A DNA stretch of 64,000 nucleotides from Dyella_A sp049445995 (GTDB taxonomy: Bacteria; Pseudomonadota; Gammaproteobacteria; Xanthomonadales; Rhodanobacteraceae). Below, in pieces: positions 1-8,968 of the stretch (its first letter is position 1; each line of letters opens with the position of its first letter). Location: NCBI RefSeq assembly GCF_049445995.1, contig NZ_JBMSDZ010000001.1, forward strand, positions 229,643 through 293,642. Direction: 5' to 3'. The position numbers and the translations under genes are program-made. Under the pieces are notes generated by a model, which searched no databases, was not told the DNA's origin, and worked only from the letters and a program-made list of their open reading frames with translations.

Positions 1-1474
1 CGACGCGGTGGCCATCGCCGGCGACAGCCTGAGCGTCGCCTCGCGGCAGCAGATCGCCCGCCTGCTCGGCGAGGTGGGCGCCACCCTGCGTACCGACCTG
101 GATCTGCCGGCCGCGATCTGGACCGACCGCCCGGCGCTGCCGTGCGCGCCGGTGGTCGAGCACGCGCTGAGCTGGGCGCACACGCCGCGGGCGGACAAGC
201 TGGCGCGGGTGCGCACCGTCATGCGCAAGCTCGGCGCCACGCACCACCTGGTATCCAGCCTGGACGACATCGCCTGGCTGACCAACCTGCGCGGCAGCGA
301 CGTGGAATGCAACCCGGTGTTTCTCGCCCACCTGCTGGTCGAGGCCGAAGGCAGGGCCACGCTGTTCGCCGAACGCGGCAAGCTCGGCGACACCCTGGTG
401 GCGGCGCTCGCAGCCGACGGCATCCACCTGGCCGACTACGCCGCGGTGACCGACGCGCTGGCCGAACTGGGCGCCGACGACGTACTGCTGCTGGACCCGG
501 GCAAGGTGGTCTGCGCGGTGGCTGATGCGGTGCCGGCGACGGTCAGACGGATCGAGGCGGCCAACCCGTCCACCGCGATGAAGGCGCGCAAGAGCGCGGC
601 CGAACTGGATCACATCCGCGAGACGATGCGCCGCGACGGCGCCGCGCTGGTACGCGCCTTCCGCCGCCTGGAGGATCGCCTCGCCGCCGGCATGACGCAG
701 ACCGAGCTGGACGTCGATGCCCTGCTGCGCGAGGAACGCTCGGCGCAGCCGGACTTCATCGGCGAGAGCTTCGCCACCATCGCCGGCTACCAGGCCAACG
801 GCGCCCTGCCGCACTACCGCGCCACGCCCGAGCACCACAGCGCGCTGGTCCGCAAGGGCCTGCTGCTGGTGGATTCCGGCGGCCAGTATCTCGGCGGCAC
901 CACCGACATCACCCGCGTACTCGCATTGGGCGAGACCACCGCCGAGCAGCGTCGCGATGCCACGCTGGTGATGAAGGGCCTGATCGCGCTCTCGCGCGCC
1001 CGTTTCCCCAAGGGCGCCAGCGGCCCGCAGCTCGACGCGCTGGCCCGCGCGCCGCTGTGGGCCGTGGGCATGGACTACGGCCACGGCACCGGCCATGGCG
1101 TCGGTTACTTCCTCAACGTGCACGAGGGGCCGCAGGGCATTCGCCCGCCGGTCAGCGGCGGCGCGCTGGTCGCGCTGGAGCCGGGCATGGTCACCTCGAT
1201 CGAGCCGGGCCTGTACAAACCCGGCCGCCACGGCATCCGCCACGAGAACCTGGCCGTGGTGGTGGAGGCCGAGCAGACCGAGTTCGGCGACTACTACGCC
1301 TTCGAGACGCTCACGCTGTGCCCGTTCGACCGCCGCGCGCTGGAGCCGCACCTGCTCAATCCCGAGGAACGCGCCTGGCTGGACGACTACCACGCCGGCG
1401 TGCGTGCCGCGCTCAGCCCGCTGCTGGAAGATGCCGACCTGGCCTGGCTCGAACGCCACTGCGCGCCCATGTAG
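1..1474 (+). CDS. pepP: Xaa-Pro aminopeptidase (M24 family), 5' end outside window
   Basis: This is the C-terminal part (about 490 residues) of a manganese-dependent aminopeptidase P that removes N-terminal residues preceding proline. The frame is open from the first bases, so the gene starts upstream; the GTG at 8 is probably internal. An N-terminal creatinase-like domain is followed by the pita-bread catalytic fold. The expected metal ligands are visible: two Asp in VDSGGQYLGGTTDIT, His in GHGTGHGVG, and Glu in SIEPGLY and in GIRHENL. Full-length relatives of this long, cytosolic form have about 600 residues. A large inverted repeat lies directly after its stop codon. Confidence 0.9.
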   Translation, partial: DAVAIAGDSLSVASRQQIARLLGEVGATLRTDLDLPAAIWTDRPALPCAPVVEHALSWAHTPRADKLARVRTVMRKLGATHHLVSSLDDIAWLTNLRGSDVECNPVFLAHLLVEAEGRATLFAERGKLGDTLVAALAADGIHLADYAAVTDALAELGADDVLLLDPGKVVCAVADAVPATVRRIEAANPSTAMKARKSAAELDHIRETMRRDGAALVRAFRRLEDRLAAGMTQTELDVDALLREERSAQPDFIGESFATIAGYQANGALPHYRATPEHHSALVRKGLLLVDSGGQYLGGTTDITRVLALGETTAEQRRDATLVMKGLIALSRARFPKGASGPQLDALARAPLWAVGMDYGHGTGHGVGYFLNVHEGPQGIRPPVSGGALVALEPGMVTSIEPGLYKPGRHGIRHENLAVVVEAEQTEFGDYYAFETLTLCPFDRRALEPHLLNPEERAWLDDYHAGVRAALSPLLEDADLAWLERHCAPM

Positions 1475-1551
1475 GAGCGCACCCTGTGCGCGAAGGCTCT
1501 TGCTCCTGATCGACATCAAAGCCAAGAGCATTCGCGCACAAGGTGCGCTCC
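1474..1551. repeat. Intergenic inverted repeat, family A copy 1
   Basis: The left arm at 1474-1494 begins GGAGCGCACCCTGTGCGCGA. The right arm at 1531-1551 is its near-perfect reverse complement. Inner arms GCTCTTG (1496-1502) and CAAGAGC (1523-1529) extend the hairpin. The same arm sequence recurs at 16018-16085, so this is a dispersed REP-like element. It starts at the last base of the aminopeptidase stop codon and may act as a transcription attenuator. Confidence 0.8.
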
Positions 1552-1640
1552 AGGGGTTGCGCCTCGACCATCCTCGCTCGCCTTGACCATCACGCCGCTC
1601 TCTCGCCATGCTGCGGCGCTCAGCATCACGACAGACATCC

Positions 1641-3530
1641 ATGAGCAGTCGCTACAACGCCGCCGATATCGAAGTCCTTTCCGGCCTGGATCCGGTCAAG
1701 CGCCGTCCCGGCATGTACACCGACACCTCGCGCCCGAACCACCTGGTACAGGAGGTGATCGACAACTCGGTGGACGAGGCGCTGGCCGGCCACGCGAAGA
1801 ACATCGAGGTGGTGCTGCACGCCGACGGCTCGGTGGAAGTGAGCGACGACGGTCGCGGCATGCCGGTGGACATCCACCCGGAGGAGGGCGTGCCGGGCGT
1901 CGAGCTGATCCTCACCCGCCTCCACGCGGGCGGCAAGTTCAACGGCAAGAACTACAACTTCTCCGGCGGCCTGCACGGCGTGGGCGTGTCGGTGGTCAAT
2001 GCGCTGTCGCAGCGGGTGGAAGTGACCATCCGCCGCGACGGCAACGAATACCGCATGGCGTTCGAGCACGGCGACCGCGTCAGCGAGCTGGACGTCATCG
2101 GCACGGTGCCCAGGAAGAAGACCGGCACCACCGTGCGCTTCTGGGCCGACCCGAAGTACTTCGACTCGCCGAAAATCTCCATCCCCAGGCTCAAGCACCT
2201 GCTGCGCGCCAAGGCGGTGCTGTGCGCCGGCCTCAACGTGAAGCTCACCGACGAGGTCAGCGGCGAGACCGTCGAATGGCATTACGAGGACGGCCTGCGC
2301 GACTACCTGCGCGGCGAGCTGGACGGCGCCGAGTCGCTGCCCGCCGAGCTGTTCGTGCACCACGTGGCGCGCGACACCGAAGGGCTGGACGTCGCCCTCG
2401 CCTGGCTGCCCGAGGGCGAGCTGGTGCAGGAGAGCTACGTCAACCTGATTCCCACCGTGCAGGGCGGCACCCACGTCAACGGTCTGCGCACCGGCCTGAC
2501 CAACGCGATCCGCGAGTTCTGCGACATCCGCAGCCTGCTGCCGCGCGGCGTGAAGCTGGCGCCCGAAGACGTGTGGGAGCGCCTCGCCTTCGTGCTCAGC
2601 GCCAAGCTGCTCGATCCGCAGTTCGCCGGCCAGACCAAGGAGCGGCTGTCCTCGCGCCAGGCCGCCGCGCTGGTGGAGAACGTGATCCATGACGCCTTCA
2701 GCCTGTGGCTGAACCAGCATGTGGATCTGGGCGAGAGGATCGCCCAGCTCGCCATCGAGCGTGCCAGCGCGCGGCTGAAGGCGGCCAAGCAGGTGGTGCG
2801 CAAGAAGATCACCCAGGGCCCCGCCCTGCCCGGCAAGCTGGCCGACTGCACCGCCACCGACCTCACCCGCACCGAGCTGTTCCTGGTCGAAGGCGACTCG
2901 GCCGGCGGTTCGGCCAAGCAGGCGCGCGACAAGGAGTTCCAGGCGATCCTTCCGCTGCGCGGCAAGATCCTCAATACCTGGGAAGTGGAGTCCACTTCGG
3001 TGCTGGCGTCCGAGGAAGTGCACAACCTGGCCGTGGCGATCGGCTGCGATCCGGGCAGGGACGATCTCTCCGGCCTGCGCTACGGCAAGGTGATCATCCT
3101 GGCCGACGCCGACTCCGACGGCCTGCACATCGCGACCCTGCTGTCGGCGCTGTTCCTCAAGCACTTCCCGTCACTGGTGCGCGAAGGTCACGTGTTCGTG
3201 GCGATGCCGCCGCTGTTCCGCGTCGATGTGGGCAAGCAGGTGTTCTATTGCCTGGACGAGGGCGAGAAGCAGGCGATGCTGGATCGCATCGAGCGCGAGA
3301 AGATGAAGGGTGCCGTAAGCACCACCCGCTTCAAGGGTCTGGGCGAGATGAACCCGGCGCAGCTGCGCGAGTCGACCATCCATCCAGATACCCGTCGGCT
3401 GGTGCAGCTCACGGTCGACGACAACGAAGGCACCGCCAAACTGATGGACATGCTGCTGGCCAAGAAGCGCGCCGGCGATCGCAAATCCTGGCTGGAGGAA
3501 AAGGGCGACCTCGCCACGCTCGAAGTGTGA
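1641..3530 (+). CDS. parE: DNA topoisomerase IV subunit B
   Basis: ParE (629 aa) is the ATPase subunit of topoisomerase IV, which decatenates daughter chromosomes together with ParC. The N-terminal GHKL ATPase domain shows EVIDNSVDEAL at about residues 38-48, DDGRGMPVD at about 69-77 and a GGLHGVGVSVVNA segment. The transducer domain follows, then a TOPRIM domain with EGDSAGGSAKQARD near residue 416, PLRGKILN, and the Mg-binding DADSDG near 489. The length matches short-type ParE (about 630 aa) rather than GyrB. The ATG at 1641 is chosen because SSRYNAADIEVL is the conserved N terminus; an upstream in-frame start at 1608 adds only 11 unconserved residues. parC is not in the window. Confidence 0.97.
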   Translation: MSSRYNAADIEVLSGLDPVKRRPGMYTDTSRPNHLVQEVIDNSVDEALAGHAKNIEVVLHADGSVEVSDDGRGMPVDIHPEEGVPGVELILTRLHAGGKFNGKNYNFSGGLHGVGVSVVNALSQRVEVTIRRDGNEYRMAFEHGDRVSELDVIGTVPRKKTGTTVRFWADPKYFDSPKISIPRLKHLLRAKAVLCAGLNVKLTDEVSGETVEWHYEDGLRDYLRGELDGAESLPAELFVHHVARDTEGLDVALAWLPEGELVQESYVNLIPTVQGGTHVNGLRTGLTNAIREFCDIRSLLPRGVKLAPEDVWERLAFVLSAKLLDPQFAGQTKERLSSRQAAALVENVIHDAFSLWLNQHVDLGERIAQLAIERASARLKAAKQVVRKKITQGPALPGKLADCTATDLTRTELFLVEGDSAGGSAKQARDKEFQAILPLRGKILNTWEVESTSVLASEEVHNLAVAIGCDPGRDDLSGLRYGKVIILADADSDGLHIATLLSALFLKHFPSLVREGHVFVAMPPLFRVDVGKQVFYCLDEGEKQAMLDRIEREKMKGAVSTTRFKGLGEMNPAQLRESTIHPDTRRLVQLTVDDNEGTAKLMDMLLAKKRAGDRKSWLEEKGDLATLEV

Positions 3531-3539
3531 CGCCTTGAC

Positions 3540-3690
3540 TCCTTCTCCCCTCCGGGGAGATGGCTGGGGTGAGGGGCCAGTCTTACGATCCGGTCTTACG
3601 ATAAGGTGTGACCAAGGCGAACACGCTCCGCATGGAAAACCCACGCGAGCACCCGCCCCTCACCTCGGCCCTCTCCCCAAAGGAGAGAGG
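3540..3690. repeat. Intergenic inverted repeat, family C
   Basis: Purine/pyrimidine-skewed arms at about 3540-3575 (CCTTCTCCCCTCCGGGGAG then TGGCTGGGGTGAGGGG) and 3656-3690 (CCCCTCACCTCGGCCCTCTC then CCCAAAGGAGAGAGG) are imperfect inverse copies. Between them the 10-mer GTCTTACGAT occurs twice (3580-3589 and 3593-3602). Elements of this CCCTCACCCC/CTCTCCCC type are common between genes of Xanthomonadales (known). No protein is encoded here. Confidence 0.6.
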
Positions 3691-3708
3691 AAAAACGTCA
3701 AAGGCATC

Positions 3709-4236
3709 ATGCGTATGGCCCTGACCCCGCCCTTCGACCTCAAGCGCTGGATAGCCGAGCACCGCCACCTGCTCAAGCCGCCGGTGGGCAACAAGTGCAT
3801 CGTCGATGGCGACTTCATCGTGATGATCGTCGGCGGTCCGAACGCGCGCACCGACTACCACTACGACGAGGGGCCGGAATTCTTCTACCAGCTCGAGGGC
3901 GAGATGGTGCTGAAGGTGCAGGACGAGGGCCAGGCGCGCGACATCCCGATCCGCGCCGGCGAAGTGTTCTACCTGCCGCCGCGCGTGCCGCATTCGCCGC
4001 AGCGCATGTCCGGCTCGGTCGGGCTGGTGATCGAACGCCGCCGCCTGCCGCACGAGCAGGACGGCCTGCTGTGGTTCTGCGAGCGCTGCAACCACAAGCT
4101 GTACGAGGAGTACTTCGCGCTCGACAGCATCGAGCGCGACTTCCCGCCAGTGTTCGAGCGCTTCTACCGCTCGTCCGAGGCGCGCACCTGCAAGGCCTGC
4201 GGACACCTCAACCCGGCGCCGGCGAAGCACGCCTGA
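3709..4236 (+). CDS. nbaC: 3-hydroxyanthranilate 3,4-dioxygenase
   Basis: This cupin dioxygenase (175 aa) opens the ring of 3-hydroxyanthranilate to give the precursor of quinolinate, in the kynurenine route to NAD or in tryptophan breakdown. With the start at 3709 the iron ligands fall at H51, E57 and H95 and the substrate-binding arginines at R47 and R99, as in the characterised Cupriavidus enzyme. Four C-terminal cysteines (C124, C127, C161, C164) form the rubredoxin-like site of bacterial family members. A second ATG at 3715 is possible. Kynurenine 3-monooxygenase, two steps earlier in the pathway, lies 38 kb away at 42390. Confidence 0.95.
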   Translation: MRMALTPPFDLKRWIAEHRHLLKPPVGNKCIVDGDFIVMIVGGPNARTDYHYDEGPEFFYQLEGEMVLKVQDEGQARDIPIRAGEVFYLPPRVPHSPQRMSGSVGLVIERRRLPHEQDGLLWFCERCNHKLYEEYFALDSIERDFPPVFERFYRSSEARTCKACGHLNPAPAKHA

Positions 4237-4265
4237 GCGGGTGCGCGAAGCTGCCTTGATTGGCT

Positions 4266-4338
4266 GTCCATCGCGGCCGGAGGCCACTCCCACAGGGCTG
4301 GGGTGATCTTGTGGTAGCGCCCTCCGGCCGCGATGGAC
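4266..4338. repeat. Intergenic inverted repeat, family B
   Basis: Perfect 18-bp arms GTCCATCGCGGCCGGAGG (4266-4283) and its reverse complement (4321-4338) are separated by 37 nt. It lies between the convergent 3-hydroxyanthranilate dioxygenase and Nudix genes. It could fold as a long stem and terminate transcription from both sides, although no T-tract is present. Confidence 0.75.
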
Positions 4339-4364
4339 ACACCCAGAGACAGATCGCCCTGCCT

Positions 4365-4940
4365 TCACCCCCGCGCCAGCCACCGGCAAGCCATGCGCCG
4401 CAACGATACCTCGACGGCCGCATCGCCGGCCAACGCACGCACCGGCATCCAGGCCAGCGCCAGCGATTCCGGGCTGACCGCGAACGCCTCGCCCCCGCAC
4501 GCGCGCACCACGTAGCGCACGTCGTAGTGCCAGTGTTCCGGCTCGTCGCCGCGCGCCGGAATGCGATGGCGATCCAGGTCGAAGATGCCGCCATCCACAC
4601 GCAACCCGGCCAGGCCCGATTCCTCCTCCGCCTCGCGCAACGCCACCCGCGCGAGGTCCGCGTCGCCGTCGGCGTGACCGCCAAGCTGCAGCCAGCACCC
4701 CAGCTTGCGGTGGTGGGTGAGCAACACGCGCTCGCCGTCACCGCTCACCAGCCAGGCCGATCCGGTGAAGTGTCCAGGCGCATGGTGGCGGTGGAACACA
4801 TCCGGCGAGGAGTCGAGGAATGCGCCGAAGACGTCCGGCATGGAATCGGCCGGATCAGTCGCGGAAAAACGCTGCAGTGCAGCGAGAAAAGTGGCTTTGG
4901 CAGCGTCCAGGACGGCACTCCGACGGGCGTTGGCGAGCAC
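4365..4940 (-). CDS. Nudix hydrolase
   Basis: A 191-aa hydrolase of nucleoside diphosphates linked to another moiety; the substrate cannot be told from the sequence. The Nudix box is at residues 87-110 (GGHADG to REAEEESGL). The catalytic REAEEE core (102-107) is intact. The Glu usually found six residues after the first box glycine is Ala94, a position that varies in the family. The start is GTG at 4940. The gene is convergent with the upstream dioxygenase gene and divergent from the permease that starts at 5082, with about 140 bp between them. Confidence 0.85.
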   Translation of the reverse strand: MLANARRSAVLDAAKATFLAALQRFSATDPADSMPDVFGAFLDSSPDVFHRHHAPGHFTGSAWLVSGDGERVLLTHHRKLGCWLQLGGHADGDADLARVALREAEEESGLAGLRVDGGIFDLDRHRIPARGDEPEHWHYDVRYVVRACGGEAFAVSPESLALAWMPVRALAGDAAVEVSLRRMACRWLARG

Positions 4941-5081
4941 GCGATTCTACCCGCCGTCGATGTGCCGCACGGCGCTTGTCGCCCCCATCGGCGTCGGCTA
5001 TGGTTGCCCGTCACCTCCGCCTGCCGCCTGCCTTGCGGCGCCGCCATGGGGATGGCGTCTGTTTCCACGGGGAACCACCAC

Positions 5082-6566
5082 ATGCTTTTTCAGCGCGTCA
5101 AGCCGCTTGACCAGATTCTTGCCACGGCCGAAAAGAAAAGCCTCAAACGGCAGCTCGGCCCGATCCAGCTCACTCTCCTGGGTGTCGGTGCGATCATCGG
5201 CACGGGTATTTTCGTACTGACGGCCGAAGCGGGCCAGAAGGCCGGCCCGGGCATGTTGATCGCCTTCGTGATCGCCGCCGTCGTCTGTGCCCTGGCTGCA
5301 CTGGCCTATGCGGAACTGGCCGGCATGATTCCGGTCGCAGGATCGGCCTATACCTACACCTACGGCGTACTGGGCGAAGGTATCGCCTGGATTGTCGGCT
5401 GGGCACTGATTCTGGAATACACGATCGCAGCCAGCACGGTCTCCGTCGGCTGGTCGGGCTATGTCAACGGACTGTTGAACAGCGCAGGCATCGGACTGCC
5501 GCGCTTCCTGCGAACCGGCCCGTTCGACGGCGGCAGTTTCAACCTGCTCGCGTTCCTGATCGCCTTGGTCATCACCGCCTTGCTGGTGCTTGGAACATCC
5601 AAATCCGCGAAGGTGAATGCTGTCCTGGTATCGCTGAAGGTGGCCGCGCTGGTCGCCTTCATCGTGATCACCGTTCCGGCCACGCACGAGGCAAATTTCC
5701 AGCCGTTCCTGCCCAACGGCTGGGGCAGCCCCATGGGCGGTATCGGCGTGCTTGGCGCTGCCGCGTCCATCTTCTTCGCCTACGTCGGCTTCGACGCGGT
5801 TTCGACCGCGGCGGAGGAAACCAAGAATCCGAACCGGAACATTCCGATAGGCCTGATCGGATCTCTTGCGGTCTGCACCATCTTCTACCTTCTCGTCGGT
5901 TACGGCGCCGTCGGCTCGGTCGGCTCCCAGCCGATGGTCGGAGCCGATGGCGCGGTATTGCAGCCGGGCACGCCGCAAATGGCGGCCGCCTGCGAGGGGA
6001 TCAAGGCGCTTGTCTGCAGCAAGGAGCCGCTGGCCTATGTGCTGCACACGCTGGGTTCGGACAAGATCGGGTACCTGGTGGGCATGGCCGCAAGCCTTGC
6101 GCTGCCCTCCGTCATCCTGATGATGATCTACGGGCAAACCCGTATCTTCTTCACCATGTCCCGCGATGGCCTGCTGCCCAATCGCCTGTCCACTGTGCAT
6201 CCGCGCTTCCATACGCCGCACGTGCTGACGATGATCACCGGGCTTTTCGTCTCGTTCTTCGGCGCGCTGTTCCCGGTCGGATTGCTCGCCGACATCACCA
6301 ATTCGGGCACGCTGTTCGCCTTCCTGATGGTTGCGGTCGGCGTCATGATCCTGCGCGTCAAGCAACCGGAGCGGCCGCGCCCTTTCCGGACTCCGCTGGT
6401 GTGGATCGTCTGCCCGCTGGCCATGCTGGGATGCCTGCTGCTGTTCGTGAACCTTTCATCCACCGCGATCAGCGTGTTCTTCGTGTGGGCCCTCGTCGGC
6501 CTGGTTGTGTATTTCGCCTACGGTCATCGCAAGAGCCATCTGGCCAACGGGACCGAACCCTCCTGA
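5082..6566 (+). CDS. APC-family amino acid permease (first of a tandem pair)
   Basis: An inner-membrane transporter (494 aa) of the amino acid-polyamine-organocation superfamily, cationic amino acid transporter (YfnA/YhdG-like) branch. The hallmark GVGAIIGTGIF lies in the first membrane helix, FFAYVGFDAVSTAAEE in helix 6, and about 12 hydrophobic helices follow each other. The ATG at 5082 is preferred because KPLDQILATAEKKSLKRQLG is a typical cytosolic N terminus for the family and upstream codons are unlike protein. A paralogue follows 76 bp downstream in the same direction. The substrate is unknown. Confidence 0.9.
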   Translation: MLFQRVKPLDQILATAEKKSLKRQLGPIQLTLLGVGAIIGTGIFVLTAEAGQKAGPGMLIAFVIAAVVCALAALAYAELAGMIPVAGSAYTYTYGVLGEGIAWIVGWALILEYTIAASTVSVGWSGYVNGLLNSAGIGLPRFLRTGPFDGGSFNLLAFLIALVITALLVLGTSKSAKVNAVLVSLKVAALVAFIVITVPATHEANFQPFLPNGWGSPMGGIGVLGAAASIFFAYVGFDAVSTAAEETKNPNRNIPIGLIGSLAVCTIFYLLVGYGAVGSVGSQPMVGADGAVLQPGTPQMAAACEGIKALVCSKEPLAYVLHTLGSDKIGYLVGMAASLALPSVILMMIYGQTRIFFTMSRDGLLPNRLSTVHPRFHTPHVLTMITGLFVSFFGALFPVGLLADITNSGTLFAFLMVAVGVMILRVKQPERPRPFRTPLVWIVCPLAMLGCLLLFVNLSSTAISVFFVWALVGLVVYFAYGHRKSHLANGTEPS

Positions 6567-6642
6567 CCAGCGTGCCGCAAACCGTTCATTGAGGCCTGGA
6601 CGGCACGGTGAAAGCCGTGCCGTCGTCTTTTCCGGAATCACC

Positions 6643-8094
6643 ATGCTCAAGCAACTGCTCGCCCGCAAGACCCATTTCAGCGAAGACGTCGACGAAAGCC
6701 ACGGCCCGGCACTGCGCCGCACGCTCGGACCGTGGGGCATCACCGCGCTGGGCATCGGCGCGGTGATCGGCACCGGCATTTTCGTCGTCACCGGCACCGC
6801 GGCCGCGGAGCATGCGGGTCCGGCCGTGCTGATCTCCTTCATCCTGGCGGCGATCTGCAGCGCGTTCAGCGCGCTGTGCTACGCCGAGTTCGCGACCCTG
6901 ATCCCGGTCTCCGGCAGCTCCTATTCCTACGCCTACGCCACACTGGGCGAGCTGGTCGCCTGGTTCATCGGCTGGAACATGGTGCTGGAATACGGCATCT
7001 CGGCTTCGGCCGTGGCGGCCAGCTGGACCGGCTACTTCACCAGCCTGCTCGACCATGTCGGCATTCACCTGCCGGCCGCGCTCACCCAGGCGCCGCTCGC
7101 CTTTACCGGCGGCCACCTGGTCGCGACCGGGCATCTGCTCAACCTGCCGGCGGTCGCCATCGTGCTGGCGCTGACCTGGCTGTGCTACGTGGGCATCCGC
7201 GAGTCGTCGGGACTGAACGCGCTGATGGTGCTGCTGAAGGTCGGCCTGATCCTGATGATCATCATCGCCGGCGCCCGCTACGTGGACACCGACAACTGGC
7301 ATCCCTTCATTCCGGAGCAGAAGGGGGACGGCGAGTTCGGCTGGTCCGGCGTTTTCCGCGGTGCGGCGATGGTGTTCTTTGCCTACATCGGTTTCGAGGC
7401 GACCTCGACCGCAGCGCAGGAATGCAAGAACCCCCAGCGCGACCTGCCCTTCGGCATCATCGTGTCGCTGATCCTGTGTACCCTGCTGTACCTCGGCATG
7501 GCCGCGGTGATGACCGGCCTGGTGCCGTACACCATGCTCAACACGGTCGACCCGGTGGTGACCGCGCTGCGGGGTCATGCGGAGCTGGGCTGGCTGCGCA
7601 CCTGGGTGGAGGTCGGCGCGCTGATCGGCCTGTCCTCGGTGATCCTAGTGATGATCATCGCCCAGCCGCGCATCTTCATGATCATGGCCCGCGACGGCCT
7701 GCTGCCCAAGGTGTTCGCCAGGGTGCATCCGAAGCACCGCACGCCGCACATCAACACCCTCATCACCGGCTTCGGCATCGCCGTGCTGGCGGCGATCTTC
7801 CCGCTCGACCTGCTCGCCGACCTCACCTCGATGGGCACGCTGATCGCCTTCACCGCGGTTTGTGCCGGCGTGCTGATCCTGCGCTACACCGCACCGGAGC
7901 TGCCGCGCACCTTTCGCGTGCCGTGGGCACCGGTGATATGCGTGGCCGGCGTGCTCAGCTGCATCGGACTGCTGTCCACCATGAACTGGTTCAACTGGAC
8001 CCTGATGGGCGTCTGGACGATCCTCGGCCTGATGATCTATTTCGGCTATGGACTTCGGCACAGCCATCTTCATGCCCAGAAAGCCGGGCAATAA
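6643..8094 (+). CDS. APC-family amino acid permease (second of a tandem pair)
   Basis: A 483-aa paralogue of the preceding permease with the same helix pattern. It has GIGAVIGTGIFVVTG in helix 1, FFAYIGFEATSTAAQE in helix 6 and the RIFMIMARDGLLPK loop matching RIFFTMSRDGLLPN in the first gene. The ATG at 6643 follows a spacer holding a small GC-rich inverted repeat (GGACGGCACGG and CCGTGCCGTC) that may separate the two transcripts. Transport of a basic or neutral amino acid is inferred from the family only. Confidence 0.9.
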   Translation: MLKQLLARKTHFSEDVDESHGPALRRTLGPWGITALGIGAVIGTGIFVVTGTAAAEHAGPAVLISFILAAICSAFSALCYAEFATLIPVSGSSYSYAYATLGELVAWFIGWNMVLEYGISASAVAASWTGYFTSLLDHVGIHLPAALTQAPLAFTGGHLVATGHLLNLPAVAIVLALTWLCYVGIRESSGLNALMVLLKVGLILMIIIAGARYVDTDNWHPFIPEQKGDGEFGWSGVFRGAAMVFFAYIGFEATSTAAQECKNPQRDLPFGIIVSLILCTLLYLGMAAVMTGLVPYTMLNTVDPVVTALRGHAELGWLRTWVEVGALIGLSSVILVMIIAQPRIFMIMARDGLLPKVFARVHPKHRTPHINTLITGFGIAVLAAIFPLDLLADLTSMGTLIAFTAVCAGVLILRYTAPELPRTFRVPWAPVICVAGVLSCIGLLSTMNWFNWTLMGVWTILGLMIYFGYGLRHSHLHAQKAGQ

Positions 8095-8426
8095 GTGCCT
8101 AAAAGCGGTCATCTTCGCTCTTTTTCAACGAAGAGTCCTGAACGTGCCGAATCGCTCCACACGGCGCATGCAGCCCAGGAAATGTCAACGGAATGCCACA
8201 TAACACCTTGATATAAAACATTTTCATGAAAAAAACGTCGCCACGATGGAACGGTTCGCACAGCCCGGAGGAGCGGAGTATCATCCGTGGTCCGCGGGTT
8301 GATCACTTGGCAGTGGACCCCGGATCGCCGCCCGGTGCGTCAGACAGGGTCAGCTCCTCATCCTGACGCGCCGGGCAGCACTTTTGAGGTGCCTCGCCGC
8401 GTCCACAGCGCGATGCCTCGACAAAC
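8095..8426. other. Intergenic region without a convincing gene
   Basis: The stretch between the second permease and the terminator near 8430 holds an AT-rich patch at about 8195-8235, out of keeping with the flanks. A 45-codon open frame starts at ATG 8226 (MKKTSPRWNGSHSPEERS) and ends at 8363. It has no clear ribosome-binding site and no recognisable family, so it is recorded only as a possibility. TCTTCG/CGAAGA near 8112-8134 could form a weak hairpin after the permease. Confidence 0.4.
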
Positions 8427-8460
8427 AAAAAGGCCGGCTTCGCAGCCGGCCTTTCTTTTT
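8427..8460. terminator. Bidirectional Rho-independent terminator
   Basis: A 9-bp stem AGGCCGGCT (8431-8439) and AGCCGGCCT (8444-8452) with a TCGC loop is flanked by an A-run on the left and TTTCTTTTT on the right. It can end the HiPIP transcript on the minus strand and anything arriving from the permease side. Confidence 0.9.
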
Positions 8461-8488
8461 GCAACTTTTGCAACGCGAGGGGGGCCGA

Positions 8489-8821
8489 TCAGCCGGCCTT
8501 CACCGCATGCGACACGCACCAGCCCTTGGCCGCGACGGACTTGCCCGGGAACAACTGGCAAGGACCGTAACCGGTGGCTCCGCCGCTGTAGAACTGGCAG
8601 TTCGCACAGGTGTCGCCGGCCTTGTGCTTCGGATCCTTGGTCGCGTTGGCATCTTCCACGTAGCCCAGCGCCTTGGCCGTCGGATCCGATTCGGACACGT
8701 GCGGCAGATCCGCGGCACGGGCGACGCGCGGCAGCGCACCGACCACCACCGCCGCAGCGGCGGTACCGGCGGCAATCTTGAGGAATCGGCGACGCGATTC
8801 GATGTTTTCTTCGTGGGACAT
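8489..8821 (-). CDS. High-potential iron-sulfur protein (HiPIP), Tat-exported
   Basis: A 110-aa periplasmic electron carrier with one [4Fe-4S] cluster. The N terminus carries a twin-arginine signal (SRRRFLKIAAG, residues 9-19) followed by an Ala/Val-rich stretch and an ARAAD cleavage site, so the folded holoprotein is exported by Tat. Four cluster cysteines at 72, 75, 88 and 102 have the C-x2-C-x12-C-x13-C spacing of HiPIPs. The start at 8821 is supported by GGAGG a few bases upstream. It is a single-gene unit ended by the terminator at 8427-8460. The redox partner is probably a cytochrome complex; nothing nearby identifies it. Confidence 0.95.
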   Translation of the reverse strand: MSHEENIESRRRFLKIAAGTAAAAVVVGALPRVARAADLPHVSESDPTAKALGYVEDANATKDPKHKAGDTCANCQFYSGGATGYGPCQLFPGKSVAAKGWCVSHAVKAG

Positions 8822-8968
8822 TGGCAAACCTCCGTCGTGAATGAACTGCCGCTCGCGCGGCGCTGGGTGACGCGATGCTACGCCCATCGCCGCAATCTTT
8901 CCTGACTTGCGAGAATCGCTCGCATTATCCGACGGAAGAGCGGCGCAGCGTGTTATTCTTTCCTACCG

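Noticed and set aside
4260..5081. N-terminal extension of the first permease to 768 aa
   Set aside because: It covers the antisense of the Nudix gene and lacks family similarity; the family N terminus begins at 5082.
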